From Providencia alcalifaciens (GTDB lineage Bacteria > Pseudomonadota > Gammaproteobacteria > Enterobacterales > Enterobacteriaceae), in the NCBI RefSeq assembly GCF_915403165.1, contig NZ_OU659204.1, positions 2,666,001 to 2,730,000 on the forward strand: a stretch of 64,000 bases of DNA, read 5' to 3'. How positions within the stretch are numbered: the first letter of the stretch is position 1; the number at the start of each line of letters is the position of its first letter. Below, piece after piece: positions 37,727 through 45,454 of the stretch. Under the pieces are notes generated by a model. The model worked only from the letters and a program-made list of their open reading frames with translations, ran no database searches and had not been told where the DNA came from. The translations under genes and the position numbers were made by a program.

Positions 37727-39460
37727 TTAATCGGGCCAAATATGTTCAATCATCAATTGCACATTTTTATTACCGCGAAACTCGTTCACATCTAACTTAA
37801 ACGCAATTTTAGCTTTTTTGACGCTATTATCTGGCCATCTGCGGACATCAATGTTGAACATGATGCCATCCAACATCGGCCCGCCATTGACGGGTTCTAA
37901 CATCAATTTTAAATGTTTCTCGCCCACCAGTTTTTGTTGTAATAACTGGAAGTGCCCATCAAATACAGGTTCAGGAAAAGACTGCCCCCACGGGCCGCTT
38001 TCGCGAAGTAATTCCGCCGTCTCTAATGACAGTTGATTACGCAATAATTCGCCGTCACTCCAAATAACGCCCGATAATTGCTCAGGTTGAATAAGTTCTC
38101 CCATCAGCATTTCGAAATGGTACTTGAATGCGTCAAATTTGCTCTCTTCAAGCGACAGACCCGCAGCCATGGCATGTCCACCAAATTTTTGCATTAAACC
38201 CGGTTGCAACGTATTTAATCGCTCTAATGCATCGCGCATATGTACGCCCTGCACAGAACGGCCAGAGCCTTTTAATACCCCATCTCCAGCAGGCGCAAAT
38301 GCAATAACGGGGCGATGAAATTGCTCTTTAATTCGTGAAGCCAAGATCCCAACCACCCCTTGATGCCACTCGGGATGATATAGCGCTAAACCGTTCGGTA
38401 ACTGATTTTCGCTGTATTCTATTTTGTTAAATAGCACCAGTGCTTCTTGCTGCATACCCGCTTCAATTTCACGGCGAGTCTGGTTTAAACCATCTAACTC
38501 ATTGGCTAGCTGTCGCGCATGCGCCATATCATCTGTCAGCAGTAATTCAATGCTCACTGACATATCATCAAGCCGACCAGCGGCGTTAAGTCTTGGCCCT
38601 AGTGCAAAGCCAAAATCATTCGCGACCAGACGAGAGGCATCGCGTTTGGATACCTCAATTAACGCTTTGATCCCAGCACAGCAGCGCCCTGCTCTCACTC
38701 GATTCAACCCTTGATGCACCAGAATGCGGTTGTTCGTATCCAATGGCACCACGTCTGCTACAGTACCCAGAGCAACTAAATCAAGGTATTCCGCTAAATT
38801 AGGCTCGCTGATCCCTTGCTTTTCAAACCACTGCTGCTGACGTAAATGGGCTCTTAACGCTGACATTAAATAAAACGTTACCCCCACACCAGCCAGTGAT
38901 TTCGATGCAAATTGGCAATCATCAAGGTTCGGGTTGATGATTGCATCGGCTGTCGGTAACGTTTCTCCCGGTAAATGGTGATCGGTAATAATCACCTTCA
39001 TACCATACTCGTGAGCAGTGACCACGCCATCATGGGAAGAAATACCGTTATCTACCGTAATAATCAGGTCAGTTCCCTGCTTATAGGCTTCATCCACTAC
39101 CAATGGCGTTAAGCCATAGCCGTTTTCAAAGCGGTTCGGGACGATGTAGTTTAAATTCCTATACCCCATCGCTTTAAGCGCACGGATAGCTAATGCTGTG
39201 CTCGTTGCACCATCAGCATCAAAATCCCCAACAATAGTGATTTTTTGGTGTTCCACCAGCGCTAAATAGAGCAGCGTTAGTGCACTTTCAACCCCTGATA
39301 GCGAACGGTAATCAAGTAAATTAGACGCTTTACGCTCCAATTGAGCGAGAGAGGTTATCCCTCTAGAGGCATAAATGCGCTGTAAAAGTTCAGGAACATC
39401 AGGTAATGCCGCGGCATCACCCGTTAATTCTCGTTGGCGTAAAAAAGTTTCGACATTCAC
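37727..39460 (-). CDS. recJ: Single-stranded-DNA exonuclease RecJ
   Basis: A 577-residue DHH-superfamily nuclease. Motif I DFDADGATST, the DHH box (ITDHHLPGE), DNGISSHDG and the DHHA1-region GSGRSV/FGGHAMAAG are all visible, then the C-terminal OB-type domain. It degrades single strands 5' to 3' in RecF recombination and mismatch repair. It lies 8 bp after dsbC, conserved with E. coli. Confidence 0.95.
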   Translation of the reverse strand: MNVETFLRQRELTGDAAALPDVPELLQRIYASRGITSLAQLERKASNLLDYRSLSGVESALTLLYLALVEHQKITIVGDFDADGATSTALAIRALKAMGYRNLNYIVPNRFENGYGLTPLVVDEAYKQGTDLIITVDNGISSHDGVVTAHEYGMKVIITDHHLPGETLPTADAIINPNLDDCQFASKSLAGVGVTFYLMSALRAHLRQQQWFEKQGISEPNLAEYLDLVALGTVADVVPLDTNNRILVHQGLNRVRAGRCCAGIKALIEVSKRDASRLVANDFGFALGPRLNAAGRLDDMSVSIELLLTDDMAHARQLANELDGLNQTRREIEAGMQQEALVLFNKIEYSENQLPNGLALYHPEWHQGVVGILASRIKEQFHRPVIAFAPAGDGVLKGSGRSVQGVHMRDALERLNTLQPGLMQKFGGHAMAAGLSLEESKFDAFKYHFEMLMGELIQPEQLSGVIWSDGELLRNQLSLETAELLRESGPWGQSFPEPVFDGHFQLLQQKLVGEKHLKLMLEPVNGGPMLDGIMFNIDVRRWPDNSVKKAKIAFKLDVNEFRGNKNVQLMIEHIWPD

Positions 39461-39468
39461 AATGATGA

Positions 39469-40170
39469 TTATTTCTGTTCAAGTATTTGGAGTAATTCGT
39501 CAGGTTTTAAAAAGCCAGGGAGTACTTGTCCACTTGGTAAAATAATGGCTGGCGTTCCCGTAACTTTAAATAATTGACCTAATTTCAAATGATTGCCTAA
39601 ATCGATTTTACAATCGTCAATCATGGCAACTTCGTCACCTTTAAACGCTTTAGTCAACGCATCTTGTGGTAATGCATTACACCAGATTGATGCCATCTGT
39701 TTTGCTGTATCGCTGTCTAAGCCCTGACGAGGAAATGCTAAATAGCGTACCGTCACCCCTTTACTGTTTAACTCGCCCACTGTTTCGTGTAATTTTTTAC
39801 AGTAGCCACAGCTAATATCAGTAAAGACTGTCACCGCATATTTTTCATTGGGTGCTTTGAAGGTGATCATCTCGTTTTTCAACGCTTCCATCTTCTTCAA
39901 CAGAGGCTGATTGCTGATATTCACCGGAACTTTTCCGCTAAGATCATAAATTGGACCTTGTAACAGGTATTTACCGTCATCCGTCACATAAATTACGCCG
40001 TTATCCGTTTCCACCGTATTTAACCCCACAATTGGGGAAGGCTTAATGGATTCCACTTGCATATTATAATGTGCGAGTTTTTCGATAATCAGTTTTTCTT
40101 CTGTTGCGCCATAAACTGATGCCGTTAATGAAGCGATGCAGGCGGCTAAAACAAGTAATTTGCGTTTCAT
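39469..40170 (-). CDS. dsbC: Thiol:disulfide interchange protein DsbC
   Basis: A 233-residue precursor with signal peptide (about 1-21, ending VYG). The N-terminal dimerisation domain (about 22-85) is followed by the thioredoxin fold with the CGYC active site (DISCGYCKKLHE) and the cis-Pro loop TGTPAI. It isomerises wrong disulfides in the periplasm and is kept reduced by DsbD. The ATG at 40170 has AAGGAT upstream; five extra codons to 40185 are unlikely. It sits between xerD and recJ. Confidence 0.95.
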   Translation of the reverse strand: MKRKLLVLAACIASLTASVYGATEEKLIIEKLAHYNMQVESIKPSPIVGLNTVETDNGVIYVTDDGKYLLQGPIYDLSGKVPVNISNQPLLKKMEALKNEMITFKAPNEKYAVTVFTDISCGYCKKLHETVGELNSKGVTVRYLAFPRQGLDSDTAKQMASIWCNALPQDALTKAFKGDEVAMIDDCKIDLGNHLKLGQLFKVTGTPAIILPSGQVLPGFLKPDELLQILEQK

Positions 40171-40188
40171 ATTTATCCTTTTCACCCA

Positions 40189-41091
40189 TCACCCTCTCGG
40201 ATGATGCTGCTCATGTAAAGCACGTAGCCGCTCAGTAGCGACATGTGTGTAAATTTGGGTTGTAGATAGGTCACTGTGACCTAACAACATTTGTACAACG
40301 CGCAAGTCCGCGCCGTGATTCAATAAATGGGTTGCAAATGCATGCCTTAATACGTGAGGAGATAACGCATCCCCATCAATATTAGCAAGAACCGCATAAT
40401 ATTTTATTCGGTGCCAAAATGTCTGGCGGGTCATCTTCGTACCACGTTTGCTTGGAAATAAAATATCGCTGGTTTTCCCATTCATTAGGTCTGGTCGCCC
40501 CTGCGCTATATATTTTTCCAGCCAGTAAATCGCCTCTTCTCCCAGAGGGATCAAACGCTCTTTATCACCTTTCCCCACGACTCGAACGACGCCTTGGCGC
40601 AAGCTGATATCCGAAAATGTTAGCCCTGTCAGCTCAGAAACTCGTAATCCACAGGCATACAGTACTTCTAACATGGCTTTGTCCCGTAACTCGAGCGAAT
40701 CTTCAGTTGCAGGTGCATTCAATAAATCTTCAACTTGTTTTTCACTAAGATCTTTGGGTAATCGCTGCGGAATTTTTGGTGCTGCGATTACCGCGGAAGG
40801 ATCATCCGCTCTTATCTTTTCGCGGTAAAAATATTGAAACAACCGGCGAATTGAACTTAATAAACGCGCAGAACTTGCGGCTTTGTATCCGCCATCAATT
40901 CGTTCCGCGAGAAAAGATTGCAAATCAATCGATTGAACATTTTCCAAATGCAATTGCTGTGCATCTAGCCACCTATCTAACGATTGCAGATCATTACGAT
41001 AAGATGCCAAGGTATTTTCAGCAAGATCTTGCTCCAACCAAATTGTATCAAGAAACTGTTCAATTAACGGATTTAGTTGTTTACTTTCCAC
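40189..41091 (-). CDS. xerD: Site-specific recombinase XerD
   Basis: A 300-residue tyrosine recombinase. An N-terminal SAM-like DNA-binding domain (about 5-90) precedes the catalytic domain with Arg in ACGLRVSELTGL, the HxxR box HVLRHAFATHLL, and LGHSDLSTTQIYTH with the nucleophilic Tyr. With XerC it resolves chromosome dimers at dif under FtsK control. First gene of the xerD-dsbC-recJ run; divergent from fldB. Confidence 0.96.
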   Translation of the reverse strand: MESKQLNPLIEQFLDTIWLEQDLAENTLASYRNDLQSLDRWLDAQQLHLENVQSIDLQSFLAERIDGGYKAASSARLLSSIRRLFQYFYREKIRADDPSAVIAAPKIPQRLPKDLSEKQVEDLLNAPATEDSLELRDKAMLEVLYACGLRVSELTGLTFSDISLRQGVVRVVGKGDKERLIPLGEEAIYWLEKYIAQGRPDLMNGKTSDILFPSKRGTKMTRQTFWHRIKYYAVLANIDGDALSPHVLRHAFATHLLNHGADLRVVQMLLGHSDLSTTQIYTHVATERLRALHEQHHPRG

Positions 41092-41208
41092 GCCAGATCC
41101 TATGCCTCTTTATTATTACAGTGCAATCTATTATGCCTGATTGTAGCACCATCTGTTACAATACGTCCCTCGTGATAAAAACCAGCGCTGGATATAGTAA
41201 TAATATAT

Positions 41209-41727
41209 ATGAAAATAGGTCTTTTTTACGGTTCAAGTACCTGCTATACCGAAATGGTCGCAGAAAAAATACGTGACATTCTTGGTGATGATTTCATTAC
41301 TCTCCATAACGTCAACGATACACCGCCAAAATTAATGGAACAGTACGATGCTCTTATTTTGGGGATCCCTACGTGGGATTTCGGTGAAATTCAGGAAGAT
41401 TGGCTAGAAATTTGGGAAGCGCTTCCCAAACTTAACCTTGCGGATAAAATAGTCGCAATGTATGGCATGGGTGACCAAGTTGACTATAGCGAATGGTTTT
41501 TAGATGCACTCGGAATGCTCTATCACCAGCTTAAACCGACTGGCGCACAGTTTATTGGCTTTTGGCCGACTGAAGGCTATGAGTTTGAAAGCCCGAAACC
41601 ACTCACGGAAGATGGTAAGATGTTTGTGGGCCTTGCATTAGATGATGTGAACCAGTTTGAACAAACCGATGAGCGTATCGCACAATGGTGCGAGCAGATC
41701 CTACTAGAAATTGAAGCGGCTCTTTAA
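41209..41727 (+). CDS. fldB: Flavodoxin 2
   Basis: A 172-residue long-chain flavodoxin. The FMN phosphate loop is YGSSTCYTE near residues 6-14, aromatic stacking residues lie in [12 protein letters not shown] and [12 protein letters not shown], and the inserted loop of long-chain forms is present. It transfers electrons in one- or two-electron steps. The location divergent from xerD is the same as E. coli fldB, which supports FldB over FldA. Confidence 0.93.
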   Translation: MKIGLFYGSSTCYTEMVAEKIRDILGDDFITLHNVNDTPPKLMEQYDALILGIPTWDFGEIQEDWLEIWEALPKLNLADKIVAMYGMGDQVDYSEWFLDALGMLYHQLKPTGAQFIGFWPTEGYEFESPKPLTEDGKMFVGLALDDVNQFEQTDERIAQWCEQILLEIEAAL

Positions 41728-41744
41728 GCGCCAAATACAACCAA

Positions 41745-41773
41745 CTGCAATATCAAATATCAGGATATTGCAG
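41745..41773. terminator. Hairpin in fldB-ygfX convergent junction
   Basis: CTGCAATATC (41745-41754) pairs perfectly with GATATTGCAG (41764-41773). The ygfX stop codon (41753-41755) lies in it. There is no strong T tract. Confidence 0.5.
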
Positions 41774-42163
41774 TAGTAATTGATTGAGATTGCGCCAATT
41801 CTCTTCACAAACAGAATCCTTTGCAATCCACAAGCGAAGCTTCTGAGGCTTACCTTGCAGCGCATTAAGCGTTAATAAAATGCCAAAGCGGCTACACCAT
41901 GGCGCTTTAATAATTTCCCACTCATTCTTTTTCCATTGAAGCTTGTTGCCATTCACCAATACAGCCACACCTTTGACTTTACTGATATTTTTTTGGCTTT
42001 TTGCCCAACTTGCTACCAACACAACTAATAATGGTAGCCAAATCATTGAATTACCTGGAGCCCATGGCGCAACAAGCAAAATAATGCCCGTTACCCCATG
42101 AAGGCAGGTAGAAAAAAGCTGAGTTTTCCATGAAATGGAAAGATTAGATTTCCACAGGACCAC
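41753..42163 (-). CDS. ygfX: YgfX (CptA) membrane protein
   Basis: A 136-residue protein with two closely spaced N-terminal membrane helices (about 15-55) and a soluble tail, close to E. coli YgfX/CptA (MVLWKSN at the start, later IIKAPW and [10 protein letters not shown]). CptA was reported to interfere with FtsZ and MreB and be offset by its neighbour; the pair has also been linked to SdhE function. It starts with GTG 20 bp inside the sdhE 3' end, so the two are translationally coupled. Confidence 0.88.
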   Translation of the reverse strand: MVLWKSNLSISWKTQLFSTCLHGVTGIILLVAPWAPGNSMIWLPLLVVLVASWAKSQKNISKVKGVAVLVNGNKLQWKKNEWEIIKAPWCSRFGILLTLNALQGKPQKLRLWIAKDSVCEENWRNLNQLLLQYPDI

Positions 42164-42443
42164 GATTTTTATTTCTTTCTTGAATGAGTTTAATCATAGA
42201 GAACAGTTCTTCGTCCTCTGGACGCCCGTGATTCATCAGCCAATTGAACAAATCCGGGTCTGGGCATTCGAGCAGGCGCACAAAAACACGCTTGTCGTGG
42301 TCTGTTAGCTCGTCATATTCATATTCAAAAAATGGCATGATAGAAATATCAAGCTCACGCATGCCTCTTCTGCACGCCCAATGAATTCGCGCCTTGTTAT
42401 TGATATCGATTTGACTTTGCCCGCTAGGCATTCCATTATCCAT
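42144..42443 (-). CDS. sdhE: FAD assembly factor SdhE
   Basis: A 99-residue SdhE/YgfY protein. The RGxxE motif (CRRGMRELD) required for flavinylation of SdhA/FrdA is present, along with [11 protein letters not shown] and [13 protein letters not shown]. It helps attach FAD covalently to succinate dehydrogenase and fumarate reductase. The sequence upstream of the conserved [10 protein letters not shown] segment is about ten residues longer than in E. coli, so an internal ATG at 42431 is possible. It overlaps ygfX. Confidence 0.93.
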   Translation of the reverse strand: MDNGMPSGQSQIDINNKARIHWACRRGMRELDISIMPFFEYEYDELTDHDKRVFVRLLECPDPDLFNWLMNHGRPEDEELFSMIKLIQERNKNRGPVEI

Positions 42444-42701
42444 TTCACTACGACCTTTTGTTGCAGTTGACTGATAAGATTGATTATTTTAAGTACTCTA
42501 TCAGATAATCTGTCAATAAAACATGCCACACTCTACATAGTTCACATTTTAGGTTGTAAAATACCGTTTTTCTACAAACTATTTACCCTCATATGCTGAA
42601 TAATAAGCTAATGGAACTTTAATGCGGGTTTAGGCTTGCAATGTGACCTAGCTATTTTACCATTAAGCACCATTATCAGATAAAGAACAACAGGTGAAAT
42701 C

Positions 42702-43688
42702 ATGACTTCCCATGTAGACAATGCACAACAGTTCCCCCTCGATTCTCAGTCTTTACCCCTTGTTTTGATTTCACTGGAAAACTGGGAACTTATTCATCTC
42801 CACGGCGCAGATGCAGAAAAATATCTGCAAGGACAAGTCACCGCCGATATCAGCACACTTGAGCACACACACACACTAACCGCCCATTGCGATCCAAAAG
42901 GAAAAATGTGGAGTGACCTACGTTTATTCCATCACTTAGGGGGTTTTTCTTATATTGAAAGACGCAGTGTTGCTGATGCCCAACTCGCAGAATTAAAAAA
43001 ATACGCGGTTTTCTCTAAAATCACTTTTGAAAAGAAACCGGAACTGAAATTACTGGGTGTAGCCGGTCAAGGCGCGAGAGACGCGCTGGCTTCGCTATTC
43101 ACCTCATTACCCGATAGCCAAAACCAAGTCATCGCAGAAGGCAACAGTACCCTGCTGCATTTTGACCTTCCCGCAGAACGATTTTTAATTATTACAGACG
43201 AAGCGACTGCACAAAACATCACAGATACATTGAATGCGATACTGGTTTCCGACCAGCAATGGCTAGCATTAGAAATTGCAGCAGGCTTTGCCGTTATCGA
43301 CCAAGAAAATAGTGCCCAACATCTGCCACAAGCTGCAAATTTACAGGCCATCCCTCTCGGGATTAGCTTTAAAAAAGGCTGTTACACCGGTCAAGAAATG
43401 GTGGCTCGCGCTAAGTTTCGTGGTGCCAATAAACGCGCTATGTACTGGCTAACTGGCACAGGTTCCTCACTTCCTACTATCGGTGATGGTGTTGAGTGGC
43501 AACTGGGCGAAAACTGGCGTCGTACCGGAACAGTGCTTGCCGCTGTACGTTTAGGGAATGGAGAACTTAGCATCCAAATCATCATGAACAACGATATGGA
43601 AGCCGATAGCGTGTTTCGCGTTATGGGTGACGAACAAAGTCGTCTTACCATTGCACCACTGCCTTATTCATTAGAAGAAGATAAATAA
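42702..43688 (+). CDS. ygfZ: tRNA-modifying protein YgfZ
   Basis: A 328-residue folate-binding protein of the GcvT-like fold. The conserved signature [12 protein letters not shown] is present near residue 227 with its essential Cys. YgfZ supports iron-sulfur enzymes such as MiaB, apparently with tetrahydrofolate. The gene is divergent from sdhE across about 258 bp and followed 11 bp later by an HD hydrolase gene. Confidence 0.93.
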   Translation: MTSHVDNAQQFPLDSQSLPLVLISLENWELIHLHGADAEKYLQGQVTADISTLEHTHTLTAHCDPKGKMWSDLRLFHHLGGFSYIERRSVADAQLAELKKYAVFSKITFEKKPELKLLGVAGQGARDALASLFTSLPDSQNQVIAEGNSTLLHFDLPAERFLIITDEATAQNITDTLNAILVSDQQWLALEIAAGFAVIDQENSAQHLPQAANLQAIPLGISFKKGCYTGQEMVARAKFRGANKRAMYWLTGTGSSLPTIGDGVEWQLGENWRRTGTVLAAVRLGNGELSIQIIMNNDMEADSVFRVMGDEQSRLTIAPLPYSLEEDK

Positions 43689-43699
43689 TTGAGGTTTTT

Positions 43700-44320
43700 A
43701 TGTCATCTGCAATAAGTAATAAGCCACTCGACGTTTTGAATTTTGGGGCTTTTACTGAAGTCGTCCAATTTTTGATGGAGCTCGATAAACTAAAAAGCGT
43801 TTATCGCAAAAATAAGTTATTAAACCGCGAAAGACATGAAAACACAGCTGAACATAGCTGGCAGTTTGCTGTTGCGGCGATGGCTTTTGCCCCTTATGTG
43901 CCAGGTGTTAACCTAGAGCGTGCCATTAAACTTGCGCTCGTTCATGATATCGTCGAAATCGATGCGGGTGACGTTTTGGTGTTTGATAATGCCGCTCGTG
44001 AAGCTATTCATGATGAAGAAGTCAAAGCGGCTAACCGCCTGTTTAATTTATTGCCAAGTCCGCAAAATGCCGAGTTTTTAGGTTTATGGAATGAGTATGA
44101 TGCCGTCGAAACATTGGAATCGAAGTATGCCAATGCCATTGATAGAGCGATGCCGATGCTATTGAACTTGCATAATCAAGGTCAAAGCTGGGTTGAAAAT
44201 CATATTCGCCATGAGCAAGTCGTCAGCAAATGTGACTATATTCAGGAAATCCTCCCTGAATTTTGGTTGCAGCTTAAACAGCAATTAGAGCAAGCCCATC
44301 AAAAAGGCTGGCTGCTGTAG
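43700..44320 (+). CDS. HD-domain hydrolase (YfbR/HDDC2-like)
   Basis: A 206-residue HD-fold phosphohydrolase. Metal ligands are visible as His in RHENTAEHSWQ, the HD pair in LVHDIVEIDAGD, and a later Asp in NAIDRAMPML. This pattern is shared with 5'-deoxynucleotidases (YfbR, HDDC2), so a nucleotide monophosphatase role is likely; substrate is not proven. GAGG precedes the ATG. It is 11 bp after ygfZ and probably co-transcribed. Confidence 0.82.
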   Translation: MSSAISNKPLDVLNFGAFTEVVQFLMELDKLKSVYRKNKLLNRERHENTAEHSWQFAVAAMAFAPYVPGVNLERAIKLALVHDIVEIDAGDVLVFDNAAREAIHDEEVKAANRLFNLLPSPQNAEFLGLWNEYDAVETLESKYANAIDRAMPMLLNLHNQGQSWVENHIRHEQVVSKCDYIQEILPEFWLQLKQQLEQAHQKGWLL

Positions 44321-44410
44321 TGATAGATAGACCGTAATAAATAGGTCGTTAACAATCGATTGTTAATAATCCTGTAGCTAATCAATGGTATTCAAAGGAA
44401 TGATAACCAA

Positions 44411-45148
44411 ATGGGCATAGATGTTTCAAAAGATAAAGAAGTCACATTCAATGGAGAGCATGAGCGAAGAGTTGTGACTTCTACTGAAAAAAAAACCAAA
44501 ATGTCTCTCATTGGGTCCCACACCAAACTGTCTGTCTTCAGCATTTATCAACGAACCAAATTTGGCGATTCAGATAGAGACGGTAATCCTTTAATGTATG
44601 CGTTAAAAAATGTATTTAGTTACACTATTTCGCATCGTGAAATTTATAAACTTAAACCTTCATTCATCAATATTCTAAATAAAATAGAAGATGAAATTAC
44701 CACTCAAAATAGTACCCTCGTCGTAATGCCATCTTCAGCAAAGGTTGTCACCTTCCTAGCCAATCGAATAGCACGTAAGTTTGCTCTACCTCTGCACCAT
44801 AATTGCTTTATGAAGAGAACGACAAGTGAGGTTTTAGATGATTTTTCGATAAAAAAACTCGCTATTAAAAGTTCACATAAACGTGACCTCAATAAAACTT
44901 TATCTGAATTACGCAGCCTGCCTAAAAATACGATTTTTACTATGAAGAAAGTCCCCAATAAAGTTCGATTCTATTTTTCACCTTGGAAAATGAGTCCGAA
45001 CTTTGATATGAATAAATTACATAATAAAAACATAATATTAGTCGACGACTTACTTTCAACTGGCTGCATATTAAACTCAGCGATGTCTGAACTCAGTAAT
45101 TATCCTGTTACTTGCAATACCGCAATTTGCTTGCTAAGTAATCTTTAG
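44411..45148 (+). CDS. Orphan phosphoribosyltransferase-like protein
   Basis: A 245-residue protein of no named family that I recognise. The C-terminus carries a type I PRTase PRPP-binding signature, NIILVDDLLSTGCIL (about residues 207-221, acidic pair at 212-213), and the middle has a beta strand plus loop (LVVMPSSAKVVTFLANRIAR, about 99-118). The ~90-residue N-terminal part, with FSIYQRTKFGDSDRDGNPLM, lacks known motifs. Codons are AT-rich compared with the flanking core genes. It sits alone between the ygfZ-HD pair and gcvP and is followed by a structured segment with its own terminator. Purine/pyrimidine salvage, ComF-like or conflict-related roles are all possible. Confidence 0.7.
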   Translation: MGIDVSKDKEVTFNGEHERRVVTSTEKKTKMSLIGSHTKLSVFSIYQRTKFGDSDRDGNPLMYALKNVFSYTISHREIYKLKPSFINILNKIEDEITTQNSTLVVMPSSAKVVTFLANRIARKFALPLHHNCFMKRTTSEVLDDFSIKKLAIKSSHKRDLNKTLSELRSLPKNTIFTMKKVPNKVRFYFSPWKMSPNFDMNKLHNKNIILVDDLLSTGCILNSAMSELSNYPVTCNTAICLLSNL

Positions 45149-45196
45149 ACTGTTGTGAAGTCTATAAAACCAAGCTATACTCCAAAACGTTATACC

Positions 45197-45221
45197 AGAG
45201 CCAACATACGCCCTTGGCTCT
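45197..45221 (+). other. Hairpin 48 bp after the PRTase-like gene
   Basis: AGAGCCAA (45197-45204) pairs perfectly with TTGGCTCT (45214-45221) around nine bases. It is followed by ATAAATAT instead of T residues. It may be a processing or partial termination site separating the gene from the structured segment. Confidence 0.6.
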
Positions 45222-45243
45222 ATAAATATGAAGCATTCTGAAA

Positions 45244-45390
45244 GGAATGTGGGTTCGTGCTAGCACCTTAGTGATGGTCCAGTTTATAAGAACAAAGTAA
45301 TCACTCGGAGAATGGCAGCGACATTCCCCAACATACTAGTTGTAAAAAACGTATTTTGAAGCCACTTCATTCCGAAGTGGCTTTTTTATT
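45244..45390 (+). ncRNA. Candidate structured RNA with terminator
   Basis: GGAATGT (45244-45250) and ACATTCC (45321-45327) close a roughly 84-base domain. Inside are the palindrome GTGCTAGCAC (45257-45266) and a second stem, AGTGAT/ATCACT (45270-45275 with 45300-45305). A plus-strand intrinsic terminator follows at 45360-45387. No known RNA family recognised; transcription is not shown. The alternative is a folded 3' untranslated region of the PRTase-like mRNA. Confidence 0.4.
45360..45387 (+). terminator. Plus-strand intrinsic terminator
   Basis: AGCCACTTC pairs with GAAGTGGCT around a short loop and is followed by TTTTTATT. It would end the transcript containing the candidate structured RNA. 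Confidence 0.9.
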
Positions 45391-45400
45391 ACCGTTACAT

Positions 45401-45434
45401 AAAAAACGCCAGATAAATATCTGGCGTTTTCGTA
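45401..45434 (-). terminator. Terminator of the gcv operon
   Basis: AACGCCAGATA pairs perfectly with TATCTGGCGTT around two to three bases, with A and T tracts on both sides. It is about 20 bp past the gcvP stop. Confidence 0.9.
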
Positions 45435-45454
45435 TTAAAAAGCTAGAAAATTAA

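Noticed and set aside
45244..45390. Retron msr-msd next to the PRTase-like gene
   Set aside because: No reverse transcriptase gene nearby and no long inverted repeat flanking the segment, so a retron is not supported.
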